From: Leifsonia sp. ZF2019
Lineage (GTDB): Bacteria; Actinomycetota; Actinomycetes; Actinomycetales; Microbacteriaceae
Direction of reading: 5' to 3'
Assembly (NCBI RefSeq): GCF_019924635.1
Contig: NZ_CP065037.1
Coordinates: 620,001-684,000, forward strand
Length of the DNA stretch: 64,000 nucleotides
Part shown: piece after piece, positions 53,177-62,552 of the stretch
How the letters are laid out: the number at the start of each line of letters is the position of its first letter
Position numbering within the stretch: the stretch's first letter is position 1
Program-made: the position numbers and the translations under genes
The notes under the pieces: model-generated
What the model was told of the DNA's origin: nothing
The model's input: only the letters and a program-made list of their open reading frames with translations
The model's database searches: none

Positions 53177-53378
53177 GCGTCGTTCGTTTTACCAGTTGGC
53201 TTTCTGACTGACGAGTCGGCGATTCATACCGGGGTACCAGGCAGACCATCCGTCAGGGGGTCTGAACAGGCCGCCCTGGTGGAAGAACATTGAACCCACA
53301 CACACATCCCGTTCTCGATACTCACAAACGTGAATGAGAGTCGGAACAAGAATCCTTCAACGACGAAAGGCGTTTTCA
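53177..53378 (+). repeat. Promoter/leader cassette of the MAITKNRF family, copy 3
   Basis: Closest to the complement of 5385-5588; shares the long 5-prime UTR and the ribosome-binding region. Confidence 0.8.
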
Positions 53379-53584
53379 ATGGCAATCACAAAGAACCGAT
53401 TCCTTGCCGGGCTCGGAGTCGCAGGAGCCCTCATCGTCTGCGGTGTAGCCGCACCCAGTGCGGCCCAGGCCGCTTCACCGGCGCCGTCTCCCTGCGTATT
53501 TGACGACGCCACCCGGGGTGACTCTCACTCCGTTTTTCCCGGATGAAACCACTGTGCAAGCGCTCATCAAGAATGAGAGCTCTA
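53379..53584 (+). pseudogene. Secreted DUF4232-like protein, N-terminal part (frameshifted, interrupted)
   Basis: Leader MAITKNRFLAGLGVAGALIV to AAQA as at 5384, then SPAPSPCVFDD. A one-base frame change near 53510 leads to TPPGVTLTPFFPDETTVQAL and IKNESS, where the transposon enters with TA duplicated in CTAG. Confidence 0.7.
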
Positions 53585-53633
53585 GGGCGTGTTGCTAAAC
53601 GCATTTGGGTGCGTTGGGGTGAGTCTTGGACCC

Positions 53634-54516
53634 GTGTCGCGTGATGTGATCTCGGATGAGGCGTGGGCGGTGATCGGTCCGTTGTTCCCATCGGTGAAGT
53701 CGACGGGTCGGCCGCCGGTGGATCGGCGTACGGTGGTCGAGGCGACGGCGTGGCGGTTCCGGACCGGGGCGCCGTGGAGGGATGTGCCGGAGCGGTTCGG
53801 GAACTGGAACACGATCTACAAGAACTTCAACCGGTGGTCCGGGCAGGGTGTGTGGGCGCGGGTGTTGGAGAAGACGCAGTCGCTCGCGCAGCGGTCCGGA
53901 GATTTGGACTGGGTCGCGTCGATCGATTCCACGATCGTGCGCGTGCACCAGCACGGAGCGACCCTGCCACGCGCCACGGGGGGCTACATCGAACTACAAG
54001 AAGTTTGGTGACGAGCCGCCCGATCACGCGATCGGTCGCTCCCGCGGCGGTCTGACGACCAAGAGCCACCTCGTCTGCGACGGGAAGGGCCGCGCGCTGG
54101 CGTTCGTTCTCACGTCAGGGCAGACGGCGGATACGAGCATGCTGACCGCGACGCTCAGCGAGATCCGCGTCCCCGGTGCCCGCGGCAGACCACGCTCACT
54201 CCCGGACCGAGTGCTCGCGGACAAGGGCTACCCTTCGAAGGCGAACCGGGCTTGGTTGCGGGAACGAGGGATCGCCGCGACGATCCCCGAGCGCGACGAT
54301 CAGATCACGCACCGACGCAAGCGGCGCGGGCGGCCGATCGACTTCGGTGAGCAGCAGCGGGCCCGCTATCGCGGCCGCAACGTCGTCGAGCGGTGCTTCA
54401 ACAAGCTCAAGCAATGGCGCGGGATCGCGATGCGCTCAGACAAGACCGCCCGCAACTACTATGCCGGGCTCTGCCTCGCCGCCACCCTCCACTGGGTAGG
54501 GACGCTCACGACCTGA
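53634..54516 (+). CDS. Transposase by frameshift, 1550-bp transposon copy 3
   Basis: Same protein as the other copies; the two base differences are silent in the orfB frame (KQWRGIAM kept). Active-site residues intact. Confidence 0.85.
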
Positions 54517-54535
54517 CGAGCGCGAGGTCGGACCT

Positions 54536-55057
54536 TCAGATGTCGAGGTCCTCGACGTCGGGGACCGTGAGCGCTGTCATCGTGGCTTGGACCAGCTCTG
54601 GCGGTAACTCGTTCGCCATCGCCGCAGTATCGGGGAAGACCGACAGAGATCGTTGACCTGACCGCCACCAGTCTTCCGACCACGTCCTTGGGTTGTTCCA
54701 TACGGGGGCGTCCTCGTGTGGTGAGATGAAGAGTCGCCAGTTCGGACCCTCGCGCTGGTAGACCGCGATCTGTCCTCCGGAGGTCGCATACACGCGGTAG
54801 GTGATCGAGCGCGAACCGTCCTGACTCTCGAACCGCAAGAGCTGACGCCCCGTAAAACGCTTCACCGTGATCACCGGGCCATCGCTGACGTCGACTTCGA
54901 CTTCGCCCATCTTCTCCGCTCCTCGCTCCTGCTCTCGTGCTGCGACGAACAACCGCAGGCCTGAAGCCACTGCGGCAGAGAGCCCCCCGGCAAGTTCCGC
55001 CGCCCGGTCGAATAGCGCCGCATCGTCAGCAGACACATACACGTTCCGAGTAGCCAT
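54536..55057 (-). CDS. EXLDI-family protein, transposon passenger, copy 3
   Basis: Identical in translation to the other two copies, including the EDLDI end and the overlapping palindrome at its start. Confidence 0.75.
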   Translation of the reverse strand: MATRNVYVSADDAALFDRAAELAGGLSAAVASGLRLFVAAREQERGAEKMGEVEVDVSDGPVITVKRFTGRQLLRFESQDGSRSITYRVYATSGGQIAVYQREGPNWRLFISPHEDAPVWNNPRTWSEDWWRSGQRSLSVFPDTAAMANELPPELVQATMTALTVPDVEDLDI

Positions 55058-55134
55058 GCGCATAAGTATGCGCACATCTTGGAGCCGAGTCAACCGGCCA
55101 TCTCGATCGCACGACGCTCTTTAGCAACACGGCC

Positions 55135-55448
55135 TAGTGCCCTGCACTGTAGAGGGATACCCGACGCTCACTGCGGTAAGTAAAGGTGGTCAGGACGTCG
55201 GCGCACCATCCACCCCAGCGGAAACTACAATATCCCCTCTACTGTTGTGATTGAGCCCGATAAGCAAGCACTCATCTCCGCTGACCTTTACTACACTCAG
55301 CCTTTGACGATTACGCAGAAAGTAGACAGATTATCTGGCAATTGCCGGAACCGACATCGCGTTTCCAGCGAAACGTGATATTTACGGGCCTGTCGGTACC
55401 GCTACCGCATGGATATCGGTCGATGGAACTTATCTCCTCCCTTGGTAA
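55135..55448 (+). pseudogene. Secreted DUF4232-like protein, C-terminal part
   Basis: Continues the gene broken at 53584: CTVEGYPTLTAVSKGGQDVG then VIEPDKQALISADLYYTQPL and, after a frame change, LAIAGTDIAFPAKRDIYGPV with the end WISVDGTYLLPW. The C-x-x-x-G-Y-P and G-x-x-x-G-A-P spacing is the clearest DUF4232 match among the relatives here. Frameshifts make it dead even without the transposon. Confidence 0.65.
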
Positions 55449-55463
55449 GGAGGGCAGAGCTAC

Positions 55464-55512
55464 CCAGAGAGCAGAAAGGCCGCCCAGGGACGGGGGCGTT
55501 TCTGCTCTCTGG
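55464..55512 (+). terminator. Terminator after the DUF4232 gene
   Basis: CCAGAGAGCAGAAA (55464-55477) pairs over 14 bp with TTTCTGCTCTCTGG (55499-55512), 15 bp after the stop. Confidence 0.7.
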
Positions 55513-55693
55513 TGGCTTCTAGAGTTCGCGGGTGTCGTCACCGCGGAAAAGGTTAGCGGTCCTGTTCATACTGGGTGCGCGCGGTTGCCTGTCTATCCGC
55601 AGCGCGGTCGCGGACATGGGGTTACGGCGTACAAGGAGCCCTCCACTTCGTCGGCGTCGAGGGCCAGCTACTCGATGTCGGGGATTCCCGTCG

Positions 55694-55970
55694 GGCGTTA
55701 TGCGATCTCAGATGGCGGATCTCGTCCCGCGGTCCCATGTGGGTGGGGCCTTGGGGTGGATGGCCGCGTGTTGACTGGTTGTGACGATGGAGGGAGTTGA
55801 GGGAGGGATCGCGCTTCGGTGCCGGTCTCTCAATCTGAGAGGAGAGCGTGATGAAGCGGTCATTTGTGGGGCACAGATCTTGGGGAGCGTGTGCTGCGGC
55901 AGCGGTCTTGAGCCTGTTGGTGTTGTCTACGTCGGCGCCGGCGATAGCGGCGGAAGATGATCCGCTGGAG
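55694..55970 (+). repeat. Promoter plus signal-peptide cassette of the MKRSF family, copy 2
   Basis: Partner of 41188-41464. The match ends at the same codon, GAT GAT, after the signal peptide. Confidence 0.85.
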
Positions 55971-56687
55971 CGTGGCACCCGAATTGTGGGTGGGACGGGA
56001 GCTCCGGAAGGGCAGTTCCCGTTCATGGCCTCGATTCAGATGAACGGTCAACACTTCTGTGGCGGAACGCTCATCACGCCAACCACGGTTATGACGGCCG
56101 CACATTGTGCTAAAGATGTTGATCCGGCGAAGCTCAAGGTGGTTGTGGGGCGGACGGTACTTTCTGACGCGAGCCATGGAGAAGAGCGGGAGGTGTCCGG
56201 GATCCTGGTTCATCCTCGCTTCGATTGGGACTTGACGAAGAAGAGTGGCTATGACTTGGCGCTGCTCAAGCTTGATAGGCCGGTGACGGACATCCAACCT
56301 GTCACCTTGCCCACGGAAGGGACTGACGCCTTCTTGCTGCCGGGAACTACAGCGACGGTCATCGGGTGGGGAAACACCAATCCAAAGAACCCGGATTATC
56401 CTGACCGGCTACGGCAGGTTGATGTCCCGATCTTGAGTGCCGCCGAATGCAAGATCAACCCGGCCGGGATCAATCCCGACACGGACATTTGTGCCGGCGT
56501 GGCAGGAAAGAGTTCGTGCCAAGGTGATAGCGGAGGGCCCCTCTTTAAGGTATTCGATGGAACGGTCTACCAGATCGGAATCGTTTCGCGAGGTGTCGGC
56601 TGCGCACTACAAGGCGCACCCACGGTGTACACCTCAACGAGCTCCAAAGCTCTATGGGACACACTCTTCAACCAACAAGCGAGGTGA
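55851..56687 (+). CDS. Secreted trypsin-fold serine protease (S1A)
   Basis: 278 residues. Leader MKRSFVGHRS...PAIA, a short pro-region AEDDPLERGTR, and the mature N-terminus IVGGTGAPEGQFPF, so activation by cleavage after Arg is expected. The triad is visible: TAAHC (His), YDLALLKLD (Asp) and SSCQGDSGGP (Ser). The residue six before the catalytic Ser is Ser, not Asp, which in this fold means chymotrypsin- or elastase-like rather than trypsin-like preference. ATG 55851 has GGAGAG upstream. Cys pairs are conserved (HFCGG/AAHC; CKIN..ICAG; SCQG..GCA). Intact; possible virulence or scavenging protease. Confidence 0.88.
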   Translation: MKRSFVGHRSWGACAAAAVLSLLVLSTSAPAIAAEDDPLERGTRIVGGTGAPEGQFPFMASIQMNGQHFCGGTLITPTTVMTAAHCAKDVDPAKLKVVVGRTVLSDASHGEEREVSGILVHPRFDWDLTKKSGYDLALLKLDRPVTDIQPVTLPTEGTDAFLLPGTTATVIGWGNTNPKNPDYPDRLRQVDVPILSAAECKINPAGINPDTDICAGVAGKSSCQGDSGGPLFKVFDGTVYQIGIVSRGVGCALQGAPTVYTSTSSKALWDTLFNQQAR

Positions 56688-57267
56688 CATAACGCAAGGA
56701 GGTCTCCGTGAATACTCCGTGTCGGACACGGACCAGACCTTTATTCTGGGCTATGCAGGCGTATCTCGTGTGCCGCTACCACGGCACTGTTGACGTTGCT
56801 TCGCGCCCAGGCAGGCGTCCAATCGTTCTTGCAAGGCAGCCGTTATGATCACATGGCAGTCATGGCAGACGCGAATCGCCGCTCAGAGCCTCAGAAGCGG
56901 TCAAGGCGTCCTGCTCTGCTGTCGCTCAGGACGCGCTGCCCGATTGTCGGAATCGCCCTCCGTGCGTCGGTTCGCCCACCTCTGAGCGGAATCTACCCTT
57001 CGCACGAGGAGGGGCAAGCAATGATCCTGGTCATGCTTGCCCCTCCCATCGCTCGCGAAACCCGAACCGCGAACTGGATAGAACATCCCATCGCACTGGA
57101 TTCGTGTGAAGACAGCTATACGGATCCGTTCACTATTAACCCGCGAAGCCACCCGGCTTCGAGCGCCGCCCTTCGACCTTCCGCGCGTACGCCACCTGCC
57201 GACACAATTCCGTTCAGCATTGCGCCCCGCAAGACGCCGACCCATCCGAACGACACCCAGCTACAGC
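56688..57267. other. Non-coding stretch with a terminator
   Basis: No supported gene. A plus frame at 56790-57284 is open but lacks domain or start signals and runs through a hairpin. Confidence 0.4.
57009..57045. terminator. 12-bp perfect hairpin
   Basis: GAGGGGCAAGCA (57009-57020) with TGCTTGCCCCTC (57034-57045). It lies 320 bp after the protease gene; probably a terminator or attenuator. Confidence 0.5.
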
Positions 57268-58191
57268 TAGGGCGTGTCTTCTAACCGTTTGAGCCAGAGT
57301 GTGATTGCGCGGAGGACGACTGCTCCCCGGTAGGTGACGGCGAGGTTGTCGTAGCGGGTGGCGAGGCCTCGCCATTGCTTGGTGTCGCAGAAGCCGCGTT
57401 CGATGACGTTCCGTCCTCGGTAGTTGATCGCGTCGAATCGGGGTGGTCTGCCGCCCGCGCTGCCGCGGTTGAGGCGGTGTCGCTTCTGATCGTCGGGTTC
57501 GGGGATGACTGCCGCGATACCGCGCCGGCGGAGGTGGGAGCGGATTGCGCGTGATGAATACGCTTTGTCGCCGCGGACGGCGTCGGGCCGGGTGCGAGCT
57601 CGACCCATTCGATCTACTCGGAGCTGTCCCATCAAGGCGTCAAACATCGGCGAATCACCGGACTGGCCCGGCGTGAGGAGCACGACAAGCGGGAGTCCGT
57701 TGCCATCGACGAGTTGGTGGATCTTCGTCGACAGGCCGCCACGCGAGCGGCCGATCGCGTGGTCAGCGGGTTCCTGACGAAGATTCTTGTGATTCGATCG
57801 TGCCCCCTGGGGTGTTGGTGGGGCGGCGGCCCGCGGGCTCCTCGACACGGGCGAAGGTGGTCGCATGCTGGTGGGCTCGGTTGATCGTGGAATCCACGCT
57901 CACCGTCCAATCCAGCACCCCGGCCGCGTCGGCCTCAGTCAACAGCGCAGCATGCACCCGGTCCCAGGTGCCGTCGTGACTGAATCGGTTGTGACGCTTC
58001 CAGACCGTCTGCCAGGGACCGAACTCCGCCGGCAGATCCCGCCACGGAATCCCGGTCCGATACCGCCAAATGATGGCCTCGACCACCAAACGATGATCAC
58101 CGAACGGGCGACCGCCCTTCGGCGACGGGGCCGGCATCAACGACGCGATCCGCTCCCACTGAGAATCCGACAACACCCGAGACCGCGACAC
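57267..58191 (-). CDS. IS5-type transposase by frameshift, copy 3
   Basis: Same two frames as the copies at 6260 and 8424, with the G5 slippage run and a TAG stop from the CTAG target. Intact catalytic residues. Confidence 0.85.
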
Positions 58192-58239
58192 AACGCCCAG
58201 CCTGCACCACGACCACAACAACGGTTAGGAGACACGCCC
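57270..58239 (-). mobile_element. 970-bp IS5-type insertion sequence, copy 3
   Basis: As 6263-7232, one base difference noted (57523). TA at 57268-57269 and 58240-58241 in CTAG. Confidence 0.9.
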
Positions 58240-58380
58240 TAGCCGCCTGGCCGAGGTGAGTGTCCGGGCTGTGGCGGGCGACGGTGTATCCCGAACAGAG
58301 AGCATCCCGGTGACGAATCGTAGGATCCTCGTCAGCACTACAGGACCAGCACAGTCAACGCGACCGGGGTCAATCCTGAG

Positions 58381-58875
58381 TCAGATTCGACTGACTTCGG
58401 CGCTGAGCGTGTAAGGAGTGTTGTGTCGCCAGGGAAGCGCGATGAGGATGTGTTGAGTGGCGTAGTGGGTTGTTGCAATGGCGACTACTTCGGAGAGTGA
58501 GGTGCCGTTGTCCACGCGGATGGTGTCGGTGCAGATCGGTGCTTCGTTGCTGGCACCCCAGAGCTGCGCTGCCCATAGTGTACTTTCAGTGGTGTCGTTC
58601 CTGCGGGTGAGAGTAACGCGGGTCGCTTGCGCGAGCTGGTTGGGGGAAGTGTCGGGTGTCGCACGGGTGAGAGCCATTACGTCCGAGTCCCTTTTGAAGA
58701 TGATTGCTGCGATAAGAACCGTAGTCAGGGCGAAGGCGGCGTTGCTCCGCACGGAGGTAACTCTGGTCGGTGCGTGATGCCGTGGGTGGTTTGCGGTTAG
58801 GCGACAATATGCTGCCTCCGCACCCTTCTCGTGAGTCGACCAGATCGATCCGGCGAAATTAACCCCGTTCGTCAC
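58381..58875 (-). CDS. Hypothetical membrane-anchored or exported protein
   Basis: A frame of 164 codons; the likely start is a GTG near 58758 giving RSNAAFALTTVLIAAIIFKR, a single N-terminal hydrophobic segment. The rest (RVTLTRRNDTTESTLWAAQL, CTDTIRVDNGTSLSEVVAIA, ILIALPWRHNTPYTLSAEVS) is beta-rich. The segment WAAQLWG...C resembles the early part of the S1 protease at 59630 (WAVQLWDESP...C), so it may derive from a protease relative, but no triad is present. No family assigned. Confidence 0.45.
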   Translation of the reverse strand: MTNGVNFAGSIWSTHEKGAEAAYCRLTANHPRHHAPTRVTSVRSNAAFALTTVLIAAIIFKRDSDVMALTRATPDTSPNQLAQATRVTLTRRNDTTESTLWAAQLWGASNEAPICTDTIRVDNGTSLSEVVAIATTHYATQHILIALPWRHNTPYTLSAEVSRI

Positions 58876-59220
58876 CGTCTACTAATCGCACCACCTCCGG
58901 CAGGACGGCGGGACCTCGGTGAGTGGACCGGTCGGCGGATGGATTGGGCGGAGGGAACCGGTCCCAGGTTGCCGTACCGCTCGGGTCGCGCCATCGATTG
59001 AACGCATGACGTTGACGTCGTGGCGGCGCACACCGACCTGACTCGGACCAGATTGCGGTTCGGCGACGGTCTGCGTTCAGGAATCGTTGGTGTTTGCTGC
59101 AAGTGGACTTTGCTGGTGGGCGGATGGTGTGCGTCTGCGAGGGCGAAAGCCGCTCTACTGACGGCTAGCGAACCGGTGGCCGCAACGGACATCATGGCTT
59201 GCCCCGTGCAGTCATCCGGG
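58876..59220. other. Region without a supported gene
   Basis: Both strands are open in places at high GC. No start signal, domain or repeat could be supported. Confidence 0.3.
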
Positions 59221-59598
59221 ATGAAGATTCGCAACGCTGCCGCCTTCGCCTCTTTCGGATTGGCATCATCACTCGCTGGAACGTTCTCCGGCTCTCCGGG
59301 GGTGGCAAGCACCCTCGCCTCTGCCGGAGATGCGTCTTCATCGGGAATCTGCTCCCACCGATCCGATAGACGGGTACAACGTGCTCGAAAGTGTCCAGGG
59401 GAGCGGACGCCGTGGTCGGAGCCGGAGCGGGGGCCGACCGATGGAGCGCTGCAAGAGATACCCACCGAGCGCCGGCCAACCGCGGAGCGTGCCGCGCTAG
59501 TACCGCAAGTGATCGCTGCGAAACCATCCGAGCCAGGCGACGGCACTGGTCAAACCCCAGATGGGCGCACAGCGATCCCGAGGCACGCCGTTCTATGA
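59221..59598 (+). pseudogene. Possible secreted protein remnant
   Basis: ATG 59221 begins MKIRNAAAFASFGLASSLAG, a plausible signal peptide, followed by FSGSPGVASTLASAGDASSS. Beyond about 59345 another frame (APTDPIDGYNVLESVQGSG) looks more protein-like, suggesting a frameshift. No domain recognised. Confidence 0.3.
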
Positions 59599-59629
59599 CG
59601 CGGCGGCCTTTCGTGTGGCCGCCACGGGA

Positions 59630-60388
59630 CTACACTCCAGCAATACCGCGAATCCAGTCCCGGCAGGCGTAGAGGCTGGTGTAATAGGCCGTCGCATTGG
59701 TGCCCGGCGAAGATGATCCGCTGGAGAGAACGCCGATGAGCGTCGCGGCGTCAGCGTCGATCAACGGCCCTCCGGAGTCCCCGGCGCGGGCGGAGCCCGT
59801 GATACCGGTCACGACGATGGCAACTCCGTTCTCGTCGCCGATCCACGACGTGCCGTCGAGTGAGACGACCGCGACGCGTAAGGACTGGGGGGAAGCTTCG
59901 GAATCTCCATTTGCCTTTCCAAAGCCATAGATGAGTCCGCGCCGGCCGACGTATGGGTGGTCGGACCCAACGAGAGCCGGGAATTGAGGCAACGCGCGGC
60001 GCCGGGCGAGGTGCAGGAGAGCAACGTCGGCGTTGGCGTTCGTCACTACACGGTCGAGCCTGAGCGGTTGGACGATTCCCTCCGGAGGGTATTGATTCGT
60101 GGCGTAGATCGATAGGCTCGACGGCGCCTTGTCTACGACGCAGTGCTTGGCCGTAATTACCCATGTAGCCGATATCTGCTCTGCAGTGCACGCGAATGTG
60201 GCGGGGACACGGGGCGATTCATCCCACAGTTGTACCGCCCAGGGGATGTCCGGGGCCGGTTTGCCCCCTTCGATGAAAGTGTCTGGAGTGGTGTGAGTCC
60301 CGCGGCCCTCTGCGGGCGTGGCCGCACAGCACGCGGCCGGGAGTATTGCCGCAACGAGGACCGCTGCCATTAGCTTGGAAATGGTCAT
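59630..60388 (-). CDS. Secreted S1-family serine protease
   Basis: 252 residues. Signal peptide MTISKLMAAVLVAAILPAAC, then EGGKPAPDIPWAVQLW. Triad: TWVITAKHC (His), NANADVALLHL (Asp), ARAGDSGGPLI (Ser). The short loop before GDSGGP and the few cysteines differ from the protease at 55851 and resemble compact bacterial S1 proteases. The ATG at 60388 has GGAGA about 7 nt upstream. Intact; predicted extracellular peptidase. Confidence 0.85.
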   Translation of the reverse strand: MTISKLMAAVLVAAILPAACCAATPAEGRGTHTTPDTFIEGGKPAPDIPWAVQLWDESPRVPATFACTAEQISATWVITAKHCVVDKAPSSLSIYATNQYPPEGIVQPLRLDRVVTNANADVALLHLARRRALPQFPALVGSDHPYVGRRGLIYGFGKANGDSEASPQSLRVAVVSLDGTSWIGDENGVAIVVTGITGSARAGDSGGPLIDADAATLIGVLSSGSSSPGTNATAYYTSLYACRDWIRGIAGV

Positions 60389-60672
60389 TGGTGTTCTCCG
60401 AACCCGCGGCGACGATGGCCGCTTTTTCTCGCTCCGCGCTCTTTCACAGGAACCTACGACAGCGGGAAGCGGACTCCGCCTAATCGCGTCGGCGGACTGC
60501 GGAATTCACCCCGCTTCTTCTGTCGATCTTTTGAACGTGGCGAGTCGTGACACGCGCTGTGTTCGCTCGGCCGCAGCGCGAGCGGACGGGTGAAATTCTG
60601 CGTTCAGCCGGGTTGACCGGCGCTTGACGATGGTGGGCACAGTCACCCTGAGATGTGAGCAAAGGAGCACAC

Positions 60673-60933
60673 ATGACGAACAAACTGCGGACGACCTGCC
60701 TTTCGACTGCCACCATTCTGGTGCTCGCTCTATCGCTGTCTGTGATGGTCGGTTTCGTGCAGTTGAGCAGTGCGTCTCAGATATTGGGACGCGCGGGGGA
60801 GGCGACGGCCCACAGCATCGGCATCGCCCTAGAGACCACGCATGTGGATCGCGTGCTGTACGACTTCCTCCTCGCTCTGCAAGGGCGCAAGCATGTCGAC
60901 CCGGGCCCAGAATTTGACATCGTCAGCAAATAG
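60673..60933 (+). CDS. Small secreted or membrane-anchored protein
   Basis: 86 residues from ATG 60673 with AAAGGAG 7 nt upstream. A hydrophobic N-terminus (STATILVLALSLSVMVGFVQ) is followed by a short polar part (RAGEATAHSIGIALETTHVD). No family recognised. The good ribosome-binding site and intact frame support a real gene. Confidence 0.55.
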   Translation: MTNKLRTTCLSTATILVLALSLSVMVGFVQLSSASQILGRAGEATAHSIGIALETTHVDRVLYDFLLALQGRKHVDPGPEFDIVSK

Positions 60934-61056
60934 GCCTGAATCGGGCCCAGGGACGAAGGTACGGGCGGGCGGGGTGGATCCTGGGGGTTGCCAAGTCCGC
61001 CGGACACGGTGACAATACAAGCGCACGCGACGTAGCTGAACGGGCGGGAGAGGTGT

Positions 61057-61599
61057 TTGAGGGGGACGAGCACTCGATTCTTGCTGATTAGTGCTGTCGT
61101 CGGCGCGATCAATTCGCTCCTGATGCTCAGCCTGTTTCCTGTAGTCACCACGCTGGCCCTCGTTGCCCCTCCCCTTTACGCTCTGGTGGCGGCCGCGTTC
61201 AGCATCCTTCCTTACACGATGAGGCGCCTGTGGGGCGCGCCGTTCAGTGCGACGCTGGTTGCGTTCATCAGCGGACTGCTGAGCTCAGCTTTCAGCTCGA
61301 TCGGCTTTCTAGCGATGATCCCCATCGCGCTAGGCGCTGTCATCTTCGACCTTGTTGCACCCCGCGCAACCCACCCCGGTGCTCCGGGCGCCGAATGGCG
61401 GTGGCTGGTGGCTTCATTCGCATCAGGAGCTTCGCTCTTCGCGATATCGCTCACCGTCTTTTCCGCGGATCATATGACGCCGGTCGTTGTCATCGCCACC
61501 GCCGTCGCCCGTCTAGGGGGGCAAGCCGCCGCGATCCTTGTGGCGGGAAGTCTCGCGCGTTCATTGCGGCGGGCGGGCATCGTTCTCGATCGTCTTTGA
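61057..61599 (+). CDS. ECF-transporter S-component-like membrane protein
   Basis: 180 residues, about six helices (FLLISAVVGAINSLLMLSLF; LALVAPPLYALVAAAFSILP; FSATLVAFISGLLSSAFSSI; AMIPIALGAVIFDLVAP; WLVASFASGASLFAISLTVF; VIATAVARLGGQAAAILVAG). The pattern of short helices with small-residue kinks and an R-R pair after the third helix resembles YkoE-type S components for vitamins. TTG start with GGGAGAGG upstream. No energising module lies in the window, so a shared ECF module would be needed. Assignment tentative. Confidence 0.5.
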   Translation: MRGTSTRFLLISAVVGAINSLLMLSLFPVVTTLALVAPPLYALVAAAFSILPYTMRRLWGAPFSATLVAFISGLLSSAFSSIGFLAMIPIALGAVIFDLVAPRATHPGAPGAEWRWLVASFASGASLFAISLTVFSADHMTPVVVIATAVARLGGQAAAILVAGSLARSLRRAGIVLDRL

Positions 61600-61603
61600 C
61601 GAC

Positions 61604-61735
61604 CCCGGGAAGGAGCACGAGGTCGTTTGCCTTTCGCCGTGGTCCCCACGTGTCAACACGTCGAGCTTGCGATACGCCGAACGCAACCGCGTCTTGTCTG
61701 TGTTGGAAGAAGCGGCAGAGGGTAGCGCTGCGAGA
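61604..61735 (-). pseudogene. Decayed copy of a LuxR-type C-terminus
   Basis: TRLRSAYRKLDVLTRGDHG and the downstream ENDARPPQ match the end of the LuxR regulator at 63152 (TQLRSVYRKLDVSTREEAL ... ENDPRPQ) with frameshifts. A short duplicated remnant. Confidence 0.55.
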
Positions 61736-61799
61736 ACGAGACCTGGCAGCGCCGCCCGAAGCCGCGAACGATCCTGCACTCCGACCGCTGCAGCGGATA

Positions 61800-61950
61800 G
61801 ACCTCTGGCATTCGGGCGCCGGCTCCGGCACACCACCCTCAGCAACCCGAGCCCGATCGAGGTCGAAAACTTCACACCACCACGCAGAACGCGGCATGAT
61901 CAACACAACAATCGTGTCCGGACAACCGGGTCAGGCTCCAGCCGCCCGCC
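61800..61950 (+). mobile_element. IS3 orfB tail and right-end relic
   Basis: RLRHTTLSNPSPIEVENF corresponds to the RRRHTSL..LSPTDYE tail of IS3 orfB. The end GTCCGGACAACCGGGTCAGG resembles the terminus of IS3 element A at 14664. Confidence 0.5.
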
Positions 61951-62033
61951 GGGGTAGGGGTTGGTTGGAAGAATTTCAAAGATGAGGACACGCCTTCCTC
62001 ACTCCCGACTAAGGGGCGGTGGGACGAACCCGA

Positions 62034-62552
62034 TCAGCCATGCCCGGAGCTGTCGTTTACCCGGTTCAGGACGAGAGCGGCGGCTGCCTCGGCGCTAACC
62101 GACTTATCGATTCGGACCTCCTGTGCGAAGGCCAACGGCTGCCAACCGTGATACCAGTCACGCAGCTTGTGCTCGCCGAATTCCGCCGCTTTTGGACGCT
62201 GACCGTGACGTCGAATGGTCTCCTCGAGGGAAAGATCCCAGGCAAAGAAATGTGATGCCCAGGACCTCTCTCGCAAGCGCTCCAGCGTGTGCTGATAACG
62301 CCGCACATCCAGAATGCCCTCCACGACCACGAGCAGCCCTCGGGCGAGCCCCCACTCAGCGATCGTCTTGAGGAGCTCAGCATTGTTTGCGCCCAGCACG
62401 TCTGGCTCGCGCAGCATATCTCGCCGGAGATGGTCCTGTGAGACCACAAGGCATCGGCCCGCGGGCAGCCGCTGCTGAACCAGTCGCGCTACCGTCGACT
62501 TTCCGGAACCCGCGTTACCACGCAGCACAACAAGGACACCCGAAACGCTCAC
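62034..62552 (-). CDS. P-loop kinase / AAA ATPase
   Basis: 172 residues. Walker A GNAGSGKST at residues 11-19, a strand VVVEGILD as Walker-B-like, and FFAWDLSLEETIRRHGQRP, a lid-like Arg region. The pattern fits small zeta-toxin-like or nucleoside/antibiotic kinases of the AAA_33 type. The GTG at 62552 overlaps the preceding stop (GTGA). Intact; substrate unknown. Confidence 0.75.
   Translation of the reverse strand: MSVSGVLVVLRGNAGSGKSTVARLVQQRLPAGRCLVVSQDHLRRDMLREPDVLGANNAELLKTIAEWGLARGLLVVVEGILDVRRYQHTLERLRERSWASHFFAWDLSLEETIRRHGQRPKAAEFGEHKLRDWYHGWQPLAFAQEVRIDKSVSAEAAAALVLNRVNDSSGHG

Larger units (their letters stand above)
53585..55134 (+). mobile_element. 1550-bp IS5-type transposon with EXLDI passenger, copy 3
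   Basis: Same orientation as copy 2, offset 3510 bp, with two base differences noticed around 54411-54420 (AAGCAATGGCGC for AAACAATGGCGT). TA at 53583-53584 and 55135-55136. Confidence 0.9.

Noticed and set aside
41959..55134. Composite transposon formed by the three 1550-bp elements with the DNA between them
   Set aside because: Each copy has its own TA duplication and different flanks, so they look like independent insertions; no evidence that the intervening DNA moved with them.
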